This document shows, one piece after another, positions 53,214-63,876 of a stretch of 64,000 nt of DNA (within the stretch, counting starts at the first letter, position 1; every line of letters begins with the position of its first letter). Location of the stretch: NCBI GenBank assembly GCA_028753945.1, contig JAPNXP010000007.1:1550001-1614000 (forward strand). The letters are read 5' to 3'. The DNA is from Hexactinellida sp. DTS-2022 (Eukaryota; Porifera; Hexactinellida). A program made the position numbers and the translations under genes. The notes beneath the pieces were generated by a model. It worked only from the letters and a program-made list of their open reading frames with translations. It was not told the origin of the DNA and did no database searches.

Positions 53214-54450
53214 TTTTACTGTGCCGACTAACTATAGTATAGTGGCCCAGTATTGAAATGACTGCCTTTATTACTGTGCCGACTATACTATAGTGGCCCA
53301 GTATTGAAATGACTGCCTTTATTACTGTGACGACTATACTATAGTATAGTGGCCCAGTTCTAATCTCACTGCCTTGGTTATTATTCTTCCGTAGCTCATT
53401 CACTGAACAGAGTTTAATTAACTAAGAACCCAAAATTTCAGGATATGTGCCTCATGGGTTACAGATGTACACCTGGGGTCACGATTTTTGATAAAAAAAA
53501 TTTGGACACATTTTTGCACCTGTTTAATATTTAAACAGGAATAATAAATAGTGCGCGAATATTTAATTTATATGCATTCGATAGAGAATTAAATTCTACA
53601 CCATTTCACAGTACAAGAAATTTAAATTGGACTTCGTTTGAGCCCAAATGAGTTGCAAGTTTCCTTTGTTTACTAACACTTCAGTTCAATGGAAAGTGTT
53701 AAATCTAATTCTATTGTTTCAACTCGTTATTATAATATTGATTCAACTTGTGAGATCGAGTAGGCTTTTATTTTCCAATTGAAAACTAAGATTTTACATT
53801 CCATAACAACGACAGACTATGTGATTATATTCCTTCTGCAAGAATACTCTTGCACTATTAATATACTGACGTAATTAATTATAATTAATTCAGTCAGTAT
53901 ATGACTTATATTGATGCTTCCAATTTGTTTATTAGGGGTTATCGAGTGTGTGGAATTGAAATTTGATAGCCAAATTAATTAATTAATTATTAATGACAAA
54001 ATAATTTAACTTAATAATTGTAAGTTGACATTGAAATTGGTGTTATATTATAAATAATATATATAATTATGTATACTAATTAAATAAAAATAATAACCTC
54101 AGAGATTATAGAAGATAGAAACAAAATTCCAATTGATCAATTGGTCCTTATGGCACTACCACCTATACAAGTGGGTCTTGACACCTTGAGGTGATGATGA
54201 CAACGTTAAAAAATGTGTTTTAACAATTTTGTGAATTCTATATTTAAAATGGGTTGGTTGGTGCTGGGTAATGCCCCAACAGTGACAAAAAATGCTGAGT
54301 CATCAGCTATTACATTCTACTCAAACATCTCTAAAATGAAGTGAACTAAATGCAAACTTCAACCACTATAAGGGTCGATGCCTTCTGAAAGACGTTTATG
54401 AAATAATTTAACACCTTCATAGTAATGATGACATGGCGAAAAAAAATCCC
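53214..54450 (-). repeat. Dispersed repeat R1, copy C, with triplicated terminus
   Basis: TACTGTG(C/A)CGACTATACTATAG followed by TGGCCCAGTATTGAAATGAC occurs three times in tandem (53217, 53274, 53326) before TCTCACTGCC. 53480-54440 is then the reverse complement of the R1 body. 54440-54560 has the CTTTGGAGGCACTA foldback head. Confidence 0.7.
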
Positions 54451-54835
54451 AAATTGCAGCTGTGTCGACAGCATGTTCCTTTGGAGGCACTATGAATAAA
54501 CACCACCAAAATATAGTGCCACCAATGGAACATGAACATGCGTCGGCAAAGCTGCAATATTTTTGAAATATTTTGAAATAAGAAACATCCCTTAGTCACA
54601 AACATGTATGCGAAGTTTTGAATTCAATTTCGAAAAATTGTTGTATAAAATAATTTTTTTAGTGCTCAGACATAATGGAAAAAAATAATACAAAAAATAG
54701 ATTTTAAAAAGATTTTTACCCAGAATAAAAACGTCCGTAAGACCCCTTTAAGGTGTTTAATTTTTGGCAAAATCCAATTGTGGGAAGGGCCTCAAATTTA
54801 GAATTGATCTGTGCTCAGTTGAATACTGCGCCAAC

Positions 54836-55699
54836 TTAACACTCGTCTTTCTAGGTAGGAAGTGGGTAAATTCAATTTTTGCATTTTGATGCGAACTTAA
54901 GAAAACGTGCCATAAACAAAGTTAAGACTTGGTTTAAAAAGATTTTGAGTTGTGTAAGTTTACGAAATAATGTGATAAGGAAACAGGAACCATTTTTGGT
55001 TACCATTAATCTCGTCCCATAGAGATTTCTTCCCAAACAGAGTGCTATGACCAAATAAATCCGCACCTAACCGACTAGAACCCGCGCCCAACTCACACGA
55101 ACCAGCACTAGCCCGCATGAACCCGCACTAACCAGTATTCTCACCAGGATTATTTTATAGGGAGTACACCTTCGGCGGACAATGCTGGCACAAAAATATT
55201 TCCAGCCTTAAGGAATAAGGAAGAAGGAAATCAGAACAGCGACATCCGAGTTTATTCTACTGAATTATGGAATAAATTACTATACAATTATTTCGATCGC
55301 AACAATTCTGCAATCTTCAGATAATATTGACCATTAAGTATGTCTAGGCCGTATAGAGAGGATATTGTTACAAGAGGGGGATTGCTCCCCCAAATGAGGC
55401 TTAGCCAGACAACTGGCGCTATCCCGCACCAACTCGCAAGAAGAATTTCTGACCCGCACCCGCCTCGAAAAAGAATCCGTGACCCGCACCACCCCGCCCG
55501 AAAAATATTATGATCGTTTGATCCGCACTGCGCAGAGGTCTAATACATGTACCATGTATGAGTTGGGTAAGGTGGCATCCTTCGGGTTTCATTAGCCATT
55601 TTACCATTATAATTCAAAATATGGCTGCGTCACGAAATAATTCAGGAAAGTTTTGCATTAACAAATGAAAATAATTGACACTTAGTGTTCTAGAACGAA
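54836..55699. other. Non-coding; CCCGCAC-rich decayed element(s)
   Basis: At 55060-55135 and 55405-55530 there are repeated (ga)CCCGCACC and GAACC(C/A)GCAC phrases typical of some hAT MITEs, but ends and target duplications could not be paired. TTAACACTCGTCTTTCTAGG at 54836 resembles the piggyBac-type MITE end at 43343. The 62- and 64-residue frames are unsupported. Confidence 0.4.
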
Positions 55700-56090
55700 C
55701 GCCAGACTAGGAAGCATCTTTAATTTCAAAGAAAACTGCTCGTAAATCTGGTATTGGGTTGTTATGCCGATAAATTGAATCCTCCTTTAGATATTTTGGC
55801 AGAAATGAAAGAAGGAGCCTGAAATGACTGATATAAAATATTATTAAAGAGCATTCATATCATTTCCAACATTACTGCATAGGGTTGAGCGGATGTTCTA
55901 GTTCTACTAATTACCTCAAAACAGTTATACAGTTAGACTTACTCGTATCTGTCATCAAAGCATAAATGAAAGGAATAACAAAGCAACACGCGTTGTATAT
56001 AACTGAAGAGGTTAATGGCGCGATTTTAAACGTTCCGTCAGCACACCTACTGATACAATCTCGAAGTAATGATAACATCTTTGTATGTTG
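55700..56090 (-). pseudogene. MULE-like transposase remnant
   Basis: The minus strand from 56085 gives RDCISRCADGTFKIAP, VIYNACCFVIPFIYALMTD, matching the MULE catalytic block 'DGTF-AP--F-Q-Y-IH---P--YALM'. After breaks come SGSFFHFCQNI (the 'GC-FH-CQ' block), RRIQFIGI, and FSLKLKMLP near 55735. It is a different family from the 45-49 kb MULE, judged by the DGTFK form. Multiple stops; no ends found. Confidence 0.65.
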
Positions 56091-56379
56091 ATAACATTAG
56101 TTTTCGATTATTGTCACCCAAACCTGAATCGTACAATAGAAAATGACTAATTTGAAATGGTTATCTTGAATCTGGAAGGAATTTCAACACCAGCAGCACA
56201 AGGAGCGTTCTTCGTCAATGGCATTATCATGGTTGCGAATTGTTCGCTTCACTGATGCCAATTGGGGAAACTTTACTTAAGAAAACTATGTAACGTTTGC
56301 ATGCCTGTTGAAAGAATCGATCTCAAACTCATTTCTGATTATTTAGCTTGCTCTTGTATTTTGCTATAGGCTCTTAGCA
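56091..56379. other. No assigned gene
   Basis: 56190-56290 is fairly open on both strands (minus: LASVKRTIRNHDNAIDEERS) but has no recognised family. Confidence 0.25.
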
Positions 56380-56521
56380 TTATATTCGGGACTGATTTGG
56401 TCCATGAGTATGACTGGTGTAAATATCGTCTCGGTCAACTGGCATTTCAACTGTGTCATTTATTGTGTGTAGTCGTGCTTTTGTAGGTACCACGTTTCCA
56501 GAAACCCATTGTAGAAATCTA
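56380..56521 (-). CDS. Candidate terminal exon of unknown gene
   Basis: On the minus strand a strong acceptor (a pyrimidine-rich tract ending CACCATGTTTCAG) precedes a 46-residue open frame, RFLQWVSGNVVPTKARLHTI, NDTVEMPVDRDDIYTSHTHG and PNQSRI, then stop. Base composition and residue mix look coding. No domain is recognised. A 90-residue plus-strand frame overlaps (56453-56725) with hydrophobic helices, but it begins at an arbitrary ATG. Host exon is the preferred reading, with low certainty. Confidence 0.3.
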
Positions 56522-58049
56522 CTGAAACATGGTGAAGAGAATAAAAATCCATTAAATGTAGCTGTATTTGCCTTTCTGATGCTTTGTATCATCTATTTTC
56601 ACATCTTAAGAAGACATTCTGAAAATATATGTGATGGAGTAATAGCAATGTTATTTATTTGTTTATTATACCACATTATTTGTATGATTCGTACTAATCT
56701 ACAAATTTGCATTAAAATGGTATGAATGGTTTTATAACATTGACATTTAAAATGGCATCAATGGTTTCATAACATAAACATTCAAATGGAATCATTTTTT
56801 CTATGAGACGAAAAATCCATTAACAAATTCCGAGTCCCATAAATCATAGTAAGGTAAACATCTACATGTTCGATAAAGCACTTCACAATCACACGTATGT
56901 TCAATTTGAGTTAGCTCTTAATGTTTCCAGTTCATATTAGAATAAAAATACAACAACAAAACAAATCAACGTACAGTAATGTGGAACTGCCTGAAAATGG
57001 CGACTACATTAATTGGGGAGAATTACATTGAAAAAGTATAATAGTCGAAAGTTGATAAAGGTGTTAAGGGAGCGCAATTAATTTCAATGTATGATAAATT
57101 TCATGGTATATGTATTTGTTAGTCATATATTTATGCAACATGTTTCAGTTAATAGAAGTTTCGAACCGTTGTATAAAAGCAACTCAGTACCTTTAATCAG
57201 TGTTTTGAAAATATTTTGAAAATCATTCCTCTTAAACCAAAAAACATCTAATATAATGAATATAAATCTAGAATAATAGTTTCTTTACACACAGAATTTG
57301 ATCAACCATAACACTTATTCCAGCGGTCCCAATCCCATTTATAATATGGAAACCCCTTCACGTCCTCCTTAAATTTACACACAAAGGTTTTCTAAGAAAA
57401 TAATTTTAATAATCTGGAAAATATTACCAACTATAACAACAAAATAGCAAAAGCTACGTTTATACTACAAATACAAATTTCAGTTGTGCCTACGTGATTT
57501 ATTTGGAGAATTTGGAGTCACAATATGTTAGGATTTTGTGGAAAAGTGCCTTCATTAAATAAACAACATGTCGGTACAGCTGTAATTTTAGAACTATTTC
57601 TCCCCATGGGCGGAATTTAAATTAATGCGACTATAATACGTACATAATTCGTTACAATAAATTTGTCGAAAAGAATTGACTTGTCAAGAATATTCCTGCA
57701 TTGTATACATTTTCACATGATTGAATCTTTGAAATGGAATTTATTATGTTAATAATCCAGGGATTGCTAAAAGTGGGGTTGTGGTTTTAGAAAACATTCA
57801 TATTACGAGCTGGGGATAAGCCCCTCAGTTGGGTCGAGGGTAAAGAATAGGGAAACCGAATACAATAGAGTGAAATTAGCCCAATTTACTAACTTTTCTA
57901 GTCAAAAGAATAATTTTAAAAGATCTTGACCAATTCAAGAATATCCTTTGGTTTATGGTTATTTCGCTAACTAAGTCAAGTGTCAGCAATACATATCGTA
58001 AAAATCTCAGGGATATAGTTCATTCTAGCTTAGAATAATGCATATCTCT
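56522..58049. other. 1.5 kb, no gene recognised
   Basis: AT-rich on both strands. Short near-duplicate phrases (ATAACATTGACATTTAAAATGGCATCAATGG-like, at 56735-56790) are the only structure seen. Confidence 0.35.
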
Positions 58050-58248
58050 ACTGACTAGAGCACAGCTTAACCTTCGTGCGATAATCACAGACAATCATCC
58101 TAACAATGACTCTGCTTATGAACAACTCACAAACGTACATGGAATTCGTGATAGTGATAATCTTATTTACAACTTTTATGACTCTGAAAAAGAAAATTAC
58201 TTTCAATATGATTCTGTGCATTTACTAAAGAATATTCGCAATAAATGA
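58050..58248 (+). pseudogene. P/THAP9-like transposase fragment
   Basis: The plus strand reads AQLNLRAIITDNHPNNDSAY, EQLTNVHGIRDSDNLIYNFY, then FQYDSVHLLKNIRNK and a stop. The 'RA(V/I)I-DNH-N--A(Y/F)--L' and 'D-VHL-KNIRN' blocks belong to the P/THAP9-like transposase core. The fragment is cut off sharply at 58250 by the inverted duplicate of 40.4-40.85 kb. Confidence 0.65.
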
Positions 58249-58254
58249 CTTGAG

Positions 58255-59290
58255 TAATTGTTTAATTTTATTGGTTATAGAAATAATCACAAAATATAAA
58301 CTTCTTTCTAAATGTATCATACTTAAACTAGGAGAATGTCTAGAAAGAGAATATAATGTCTTGTAAGATAAATGAAAGGTAAACTATCATTTGAATCAGT
58401 TTTGATTGTATTAACCAATTACCTTTGGGGGTATCCTCCTTTACCCACACACATCCGCACCATCCTCCTCCATTAATATAGTGGAAACCACACACACGTA
58501 CATATATATTCAATCGGACCAAATTTGTTAATTTGATTGTCCTTCGTTCGTAAGTGTGTAACGACATAATAGAATGAGCTTCGCATTGATGCGCCCTGAT
58601 AATGCGGTTCCCAATATATTTAAAAAACTTCAAAGGAAAATAGGTTAAGTTACACTTTATTACTCAAATTATGAAATTAAACAGTATTACAGTGAACTCC
58701 AAGTCGGTTATAAATCGGCTAATAACAAGGTTCAATGGTCAGCATATCCTTGCATAGGCGTAGAATTCGGGAGGGGCGACCCCCTAAATTTTTAAGCTGG
58801 GGGCGGTACATACCACTGTCCCCCCACTATTTGGTACTTTTTTCCCAATGTGTAGTAAATTAACACGAAACCTCAGTATTTGAAGGAAACTAAAATATTC
58901 AAAAAAGGTAATTAATGCAAACCCATTTAGAATAACCCAATTAAGTTGAAAGCATTTGAAAGAAGATGTTTTTATAAAATCCTAACTGCTTCTTTGTGAA
59001 TTGTATATTATTCGAACATTTTTAATCGGTCCCAACGAGTTCGGATAATCGAGGTTGTACTGCATAAACATTAGGTAACTCAGCTTTTTAGATATGAAAT
59101 TAATGGAAAATCGTTATTAGAAATATTTTATCTCACCCCCCAGATTTTTGTCATTTTAAGATAATTTATACGCCCATGTATCCTTGTATTTTGATTATAC
59201 TACTATAATCAAATAAATCCTATAATGAAAATTCTCTGTTTAACGAAGATATTTATTACCCCATAATTTGTGAGTTATTAATTTACAAAT
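58255..59290 (-). repeat. Inverted duplicate of 40.19-40.85 kb
   Basis: It starts TTTATTGGTTATAGAAAT, continues through GATGCGCCCTGATAATGCGG, GAAATTAAACAGTATTAC and AGTGAACTCCAAGTCGG, and ends TTTGTGAGTTATTAATTTAC. It includes the CAGTGAACTCC MITE of 40190-40422, here split by the hAT-type MITE at 58753. Confidence 0.75.
58753..59178. mobile_element. 426-bp hAT-type MITE, perfect 8-bp TSD
   Basis: TATCCTTG at 58745-58752 and 59179-59186. The ends are CATAGGCGTAGAATTCG and the complement of CATGGGCGTATAAATT. The 40.2-40.4 kb copy has the uninterrupted sequence (complement of GATCCTTGTATTTAC), the empty site. A Tigger-like end (GTTCGGATAATCGAGGTTG near 59039) lies inside. Confidence 0.88.
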
Positions 59291-59429
59291 TTGATTAGAA
59301 AGAAATGAAATCGATAGACAGCAGGATTTCCGAAGAAGAAGAAGAGACACCTCTCTCCCAGTGCTGCAAAGGATTAACGATGCCGATAAGTGGCTCGGCA
59401 GGGCCACTGTGAGGTTAGCAGCATTACAG

Positions 59430-59845
59430 GAACTGACTGCTCTAAGGCCTTCGATATGGTAACACACGAATTCATTCAACGGGCTCTAACTGTGCACGGG
59501 GTATCAGAGGCATCGGTGGAATAGTTCAAATAATATCTATTTGACAAGGAGTGTGTGGATCAAATTGGTGTGGACACAGCCACAGGTTCAATCCCATAAG
59601 AGGGTCCCTCAGGGCAGCATCATCGAACTCTTTCTGCTATCTGACGAGCTACAAAACATCCAGGGTGGAGGAGAATGGTATCGCCAACCAACAGTATGCA
59701 GATGGCATCACTCTCGTGGTCAGGCAAGCAGTGTGGAAGACTTGGTCTCCGGTACTAGGGCGGCTTACGAGAAGGTGTTTGGCTTGCGAAACGGCTTTGG
59801 CGTTTCGATAAATGGGGATAAGTCCCAGTGGAAGTTTGTGGGGGG
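59430..59845 (+). pseudogene. Non-LTR reverse transcriptase remnant
   Basis: Motifs in changing frames: SKAFDMVTHEFIQRAL near 59437; HKRVPQGSII near 59597 (the RT '(G/R)-PQGS' turn); ENGIANQQYADGITLVV at about 59669-59720, where the polymerase YADD box reads YADG; VEDLVSGTRAAYEKV and VSINGDKSQWKFVG at about 59730-59840. Order and spacing fit a LINE-type RT. No endonuclease or 3' tail was recognised. Confidence 0.65.
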
Positions 59846-59881
59846 GGGGGTCGCTGCATTTCTCAGAATTATCATGACCTT

Positions 59882-60118
59882 CACTTGTCCGAATCAATAT
59901 TTCATCGACTGTAACTTGACCGAATCAATATTTGTTCGACTGTAACTTGTCCGAATCAATATTTAGATCGACTGTCACTTGTCCGAATCAATATTTGATC
60001 GACTGTCACTTGTCCGAATCAATATTTGATCGACTGTCACTTATCCGAATGAATATTTGATCGACTGTCACTTGTCCGAATCAATATTTAGATCGACTGT
60101 CACTTGTCCGAATCAATA
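59882..60118. repeat. 31-32 base minisatellite, about 7.5 units
   Basis: The unit ACTTGTCCGAATCAATATTT then (A)GATCGACTGTC is repeated head to tail. Units 4 and 5 are identical; units 3 and 7 have an extra base. The 134-residue frame at 59541 runs into it and is not a gene. Confidence 0.92.
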
Positions 60119-61197
60119 ATTAGTTTGAATATGAAGTTACTTATCACTGGGGCCTTATTCACTAAACTACTTAAACTTAACTTAAACTAAGTAAACTAAG
60201 TATTTTCTTACTACTTAGCAAAAATAAGTAAGTATTCACAAAGCAAAACTAAGTAAACACTTAGATTAACTTACTTTTGAGCTAAATACTTAGTTTTACT
60301 TAGTTTTCTGGGAAATACTTAGTTTTTATTAGTTTTCATACAATTTTCGAAGTATTGTTAAGAGGTAGCTTAAGTTTATAAATCAATATCATTTCTGAAG
60401 TTTATAGTCCTAATACCAAAAGAATTCCTAATACTGATACTGATACTGATTGATGGATTAGACTCGGCACGGGTGTAATTATTGGAAGATCTAATGGGAA
60501 AAATTCCCAACGTGGACGACCATATATGCTCACTATTTTTGACCATGTGGAATACGAATTTGATGTTCTTCAATCTATGTGACGTCCAAAAAAACTTTTA
60601 TCAACAAAATTAGTCCGCCTCTCCTAAAAAGATTTACAGAAATATTTTTCAAAATAAAATTCGGTTTTTTTTTGGATTAGTAAAAATTTCAATTCACATT
60701 TATAGCACACTATTTGTTGCTAATTTTTTCTACGTTCTTCGTGATATTTTACATGCTTTCTGACTCAAAATACATATTTATTGATATTTTTCCGAATATA
60801 TCCCTTGTCACTCAGAGAATAATTTTTGTATCAATTTATCAGAACTCCAATTTTGTTAGTTAAACTTCCCTCAAGATTATACACTGCTATGGGTGAAATA
60901 TCGCCATGGCATGTGATGTATATAAAGTTTATCAGATCGTTCAAAATGTACTCATTTTGATTTTTCTCGCGTTTTAATATGTGTTCTAAATCTCTTGATT
61001 TCTTTGAAATAATGAATTTGAGCAATTCAATACCTCTAAAGTTGGCCTACACCATACTTGTATAGTGTGAATTACATCTAAAATGCCAAAACCATGAAAT
61101 TATATTCTAATAACATAGAAATAACAAATATTTCACCTCACATTTAAATGTTAGTGTGAATATAAGACTTCATCATAACACGCTATGTGATAATCGA
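60119..61197. other. AT-rich; Harbinger-type left end at 60.15 kb
   Basis: GGGGCCTTATTCACTAAAC at 60151 is the inverted form of the GTGAATACGGCCCC termini elsewhere, followed by (ACTTAGTTTA)-type repeats to 60345. No partner end is evident. A GATACTGATACTGATTGATG short repeat occurs at 60436. Nothing else. Confidence 0.4.
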
Positions 61198-61343
61198 CGG
61201 TGCTTGACGTATAGAATTTCTGTTGATATATTAATTAATTACCACCATGTAGCTTATGTATGTTTATTTCGTAATTTTTTGGTGGCTAGGGATGAATTTT
61301 ATGGTGGCGTTAACCATCAAACCACCGCAATTGTCGAGCCCTG
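61198..61343. mobile_element. 146-bp hAT-type MITE, related to 34777
   Basis: Candidate 8-bp flanks ATAATCGA and GTAATCTA (6/8). The ends are CGGTGCTTGACG and the complement of CAGGGCTCGACAATTG. The interior GGTGGCTAGGGATG and GTGGCGTTAACCATC resemble the GGTGGCGTTAGCCACC of 34777-34955. Confidence 0.6.
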
Positions 61344-61361
61344 GTAATCTATTGTTATTAT

Positions 61362-63876
61362 GTGTTAACCATATCCATACTATTTATATATAAGAGGCAC
61401 AAAAAGTTAAATCTTCATTCAGTTTTCAGCTACATGTCTTGTTCACTAGTAATACCAGATAATATTTTAAACATTTGGGATGAGTATCACGTAGATTCAC
61501 TCTACAAAGTATGCCGATTCTGTTATATGCGGCTATCGCCAAAAGATTTGCCAAAGAAGAATTTGCGACTGACTCCTACTAATCTGGTGATTGACAGAGC
61601 TTATAAGTTTTACAACATAGATCTTCGCACTGAAATAGTGGACCTTTATAAGCCAAAGATATTTTGTAGTAGTTGTAGGTCACGGTTATCAGACTTAGAA
61701 AGTGGTAAACTTAACAGACAAAAATGGCATTTTGATAGATCAAATATCGAATCCAACCAAAATGTCGAAATTCCTTATAACGTTACTCGTAAGGGGATTC
61801 TCTGTACCCATACAGATCGATGTTATATATGCAAAATATACTCGTCCTCCATAAATAATTATCATTCAAAACTCAAGACTCAAGGTCCTAATCCTTGTAG
61901 GCCTATAGAACAATCCCCTGTCAGACTAATGTGCAGCAAGTGTGGAGTGAGTGATGATATTCATGATATCGACTTTTGCAAACGAGTTATGAAACGCCCA
62001 CAAGTTTCTCAGCAAGCTGGAAAACTTTTCGCAGAGAGGGTGGAATCTCGTGGATACACTAAATATCTCACTGCTAACTTCCTGGTAAATACCCTCGAAG
62101 GTTCAGTTAGTGACAGTAGCCTTATTACTCCATTAAATACTCTATCATTAGTATTCATTACATCATCCTTTCGATTCGAATAATCAATTAGCTGTAACTA
62201 CAATTCCGTATAAGAGTGCAAAATACAACAACATTAGTAAACATGTTTTGAGCAGAGAGGCAGTTCGAGATATGCAGAGGTTAGGACATCTTGGCTTGGG
62301 TAAAAAGTTTTTGAACTTGGAAGAATTCTTGGCAAAGAAGGGATTTGTTTTCCTATGGGGGGAATAAAAGGAACATGGGACGAAAAATGGTCTATATTTG
62401 GAGATATATTCACTTCAGTATCCATCAAGCTCAAGCGTTCAGCAACAGAAAACTTTGAACTAATTCCAATTGGAATTTGTACTGATGTTGAAAGATCATT
62501 GAATATTATCACGCATCAACAGTCAAATAGAATCTCTAGACTTAAAGTACAGCTTGATGGCGGCAAACAATTCCTCAAACTGTCTGTCAATATCGTTGCA
62601 ATGCTTCCGAATAGTCTGTATCTACTAAGTCCTAATAGCGTTCTTTCAAATTTTATAATTGCGATGGGTCACGCGTCTGAAAATTCAGAAAATCTGCGGT
62701 CAATCCTAAATTTCACATCAATTCGAAACATCTTTAACTTAGGTATCCCTATCCAAATTGCTTGTGATTTTAAAGAGGCTGCAATGCTCGTTGGAATTCA
62801 GCAGGCATCCAGCAAGTACCCCTGCCCATTCTGTACATGGAGGAAGAACACAAAATGTACTGGAACACCTTCTCGTGCAAGAATATATAAAGAATTAATG
62901 AAAGACCTTCATTCAAAAAACTATAGCGTTTCCCATGAACCAATTATCCGGTGGTCAGATTCACCTATGGAAATACTTGCTCCTCTCCATATACTTCTAG
63001 GCAATGGCGGCGCCAAGGGTGGTCAAGGGTGGTCAGCTGACCACCCTATCAAAGTGCTTGACACCCTCCTGACTATACTATATTTGATGTTTGACCCACA
63101 AAATACGCATACTGACCCATGGGTGACCACCTAGTGGTGGAGCACACGCGCCGCCACTGCTTCTAGGTCTCGTAAATCGGTTGTATGGTGTGGCTAGGCC
63201 ATCCTAGAATGCGACTAACCGATATGACCATTTACTATATAAACAACACTGTCAAGCTTTACAAAGATGCAAAGTATATCGATCTGAGTACTGGGATGGC
63301 GCTTTAGAAGGAAATTCTTGTTCTCGACTTTTGGATAATTTAGATATTATACCATTCCCCAGCCATTATACCTCCCTGATAAATGCATTGAAATCGTTAA
63401 AGATGGTAAAAGACAGGTGTATGGGTCTTTTTAGAATGCCTATTTGGGAAGAGAGTATTTGTCTATTCAGGGAGTCATGGAATGCAACCGGCTTACCTGG
63501 GTCATTAAAGTCACACATACTTTCCGACCATCATACGGATTACTTCCTCCTTTACGAACCTCAATCAAAAGCAGGGGCAGCAATAAGTTCAGAGCAGAGC
63601 GGAGAGATGTTGCATTCCAGAATGCAAACTCCTTGGGAACTTAGATATAAGACTAATGTAGAGCACGAGTTATACCCACAGCGATTGGTTGATTGTATGG
63701 TGACGTGTAATTATTATTTACGGTGGGATGATGCAGAAAGGCTATCTAAAGAACAGGGGAATATATTTGCTGATGAATGTAGAGACTGTCATGATGAGGA
63801 GAGTTATGACAATATTGAAAGGATAGAGCTCCATAATTGGGACACAGATGAAGAATCTTGTGATATTGATTACTAA
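61362..63876 (+). pseudogene. Long CxxC-rich protein of an unnamed, transposase-like family
   Basis: The probable start is ATG 61434 (MSCSLVIPDNILNIWDEYHV); the in-frame ATG at 61362 is also possible. The N-terminal third is zinc-finger-like: CRFC (~61513), CSSC (~61668), CTHTDRCYIC, CSKC. A shift near 62160 gives DSNNQLAVTTIPYKSAKYNN; a second shift falls in a G run near 62355. The central part has LKVQLDGGKQFLKLSVNI, IPIQIACDFKEAAMLVGIQQ and YPCPFCTWRK. A MITE splits the gene at 63002. After it, one in-frame TAG and then a single frame to 63876 hold QRCKVYRSEYWDGALEGNSC, SEQSGEMLHSRMQTPWE and an acidic tail DTDEESCDIDY. From memory, similar proteins are repeated in cnidarian and arthropod genomes as 'uncharacterized'. 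I infer a DDE-type core from D(DGGK), D(ACDFK), E(SEQSGE). Function unproven. Confidence 0.6.
63002..63159. mobile_element. 158-bp hAT-type MITE inside the coding region, perfect TSD
   Basis: CTTCTAGG at 62994-63001 and 63160-63167. The ends are CAATGGCGGCGCC and the complement of CAGTGGCGGCGCG. The interior carries GGTGGTCA/TGACCACC palindromes (AGGGTGGTCAGCTGACCACC). Removing it together with one octamer restores the reading frame across the junction (...LHILLG then LVNRLYGVARPS). Confidence 0.92.

Larger units (their letters stand above)
52737..54835. repeat. 2.1 kb foldback enclosing R1 copy C
   Basis: 52737-52955 (ATCAAATCTAAATTTGAGGC, CCCACAATTGGATTT, AAAACGTCCGT-type, CTGAGCACTAAAAAA, ACATGTTTGTGACTAAGGGA) recurs inverted at about 54585-54835. 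The loop holds a smaller hairpin (52971-53213), tandem ACTATAGTATAGTGGCCCAG termini and R1 copy C. Confidence 0.75.

Noticed and set aside
53086-53403. 105-residue minus frame with repeated YYSIV and KAVISILG
   Set aside because: It is a translation of tandem R1 termini and a hairpin arm; it is repetitive only because the DNA is.
55060-55560. A complete CCCGCAC-rich hAT MITE
   Set aside because: The phrase repeats are clear, but I could not find matching termini or an octamer duplication.
59882-60118. Minisatellite considered as CRISPR
   Set aside because: Head-to-tail units have no spacers, and the context is eukaryotic.
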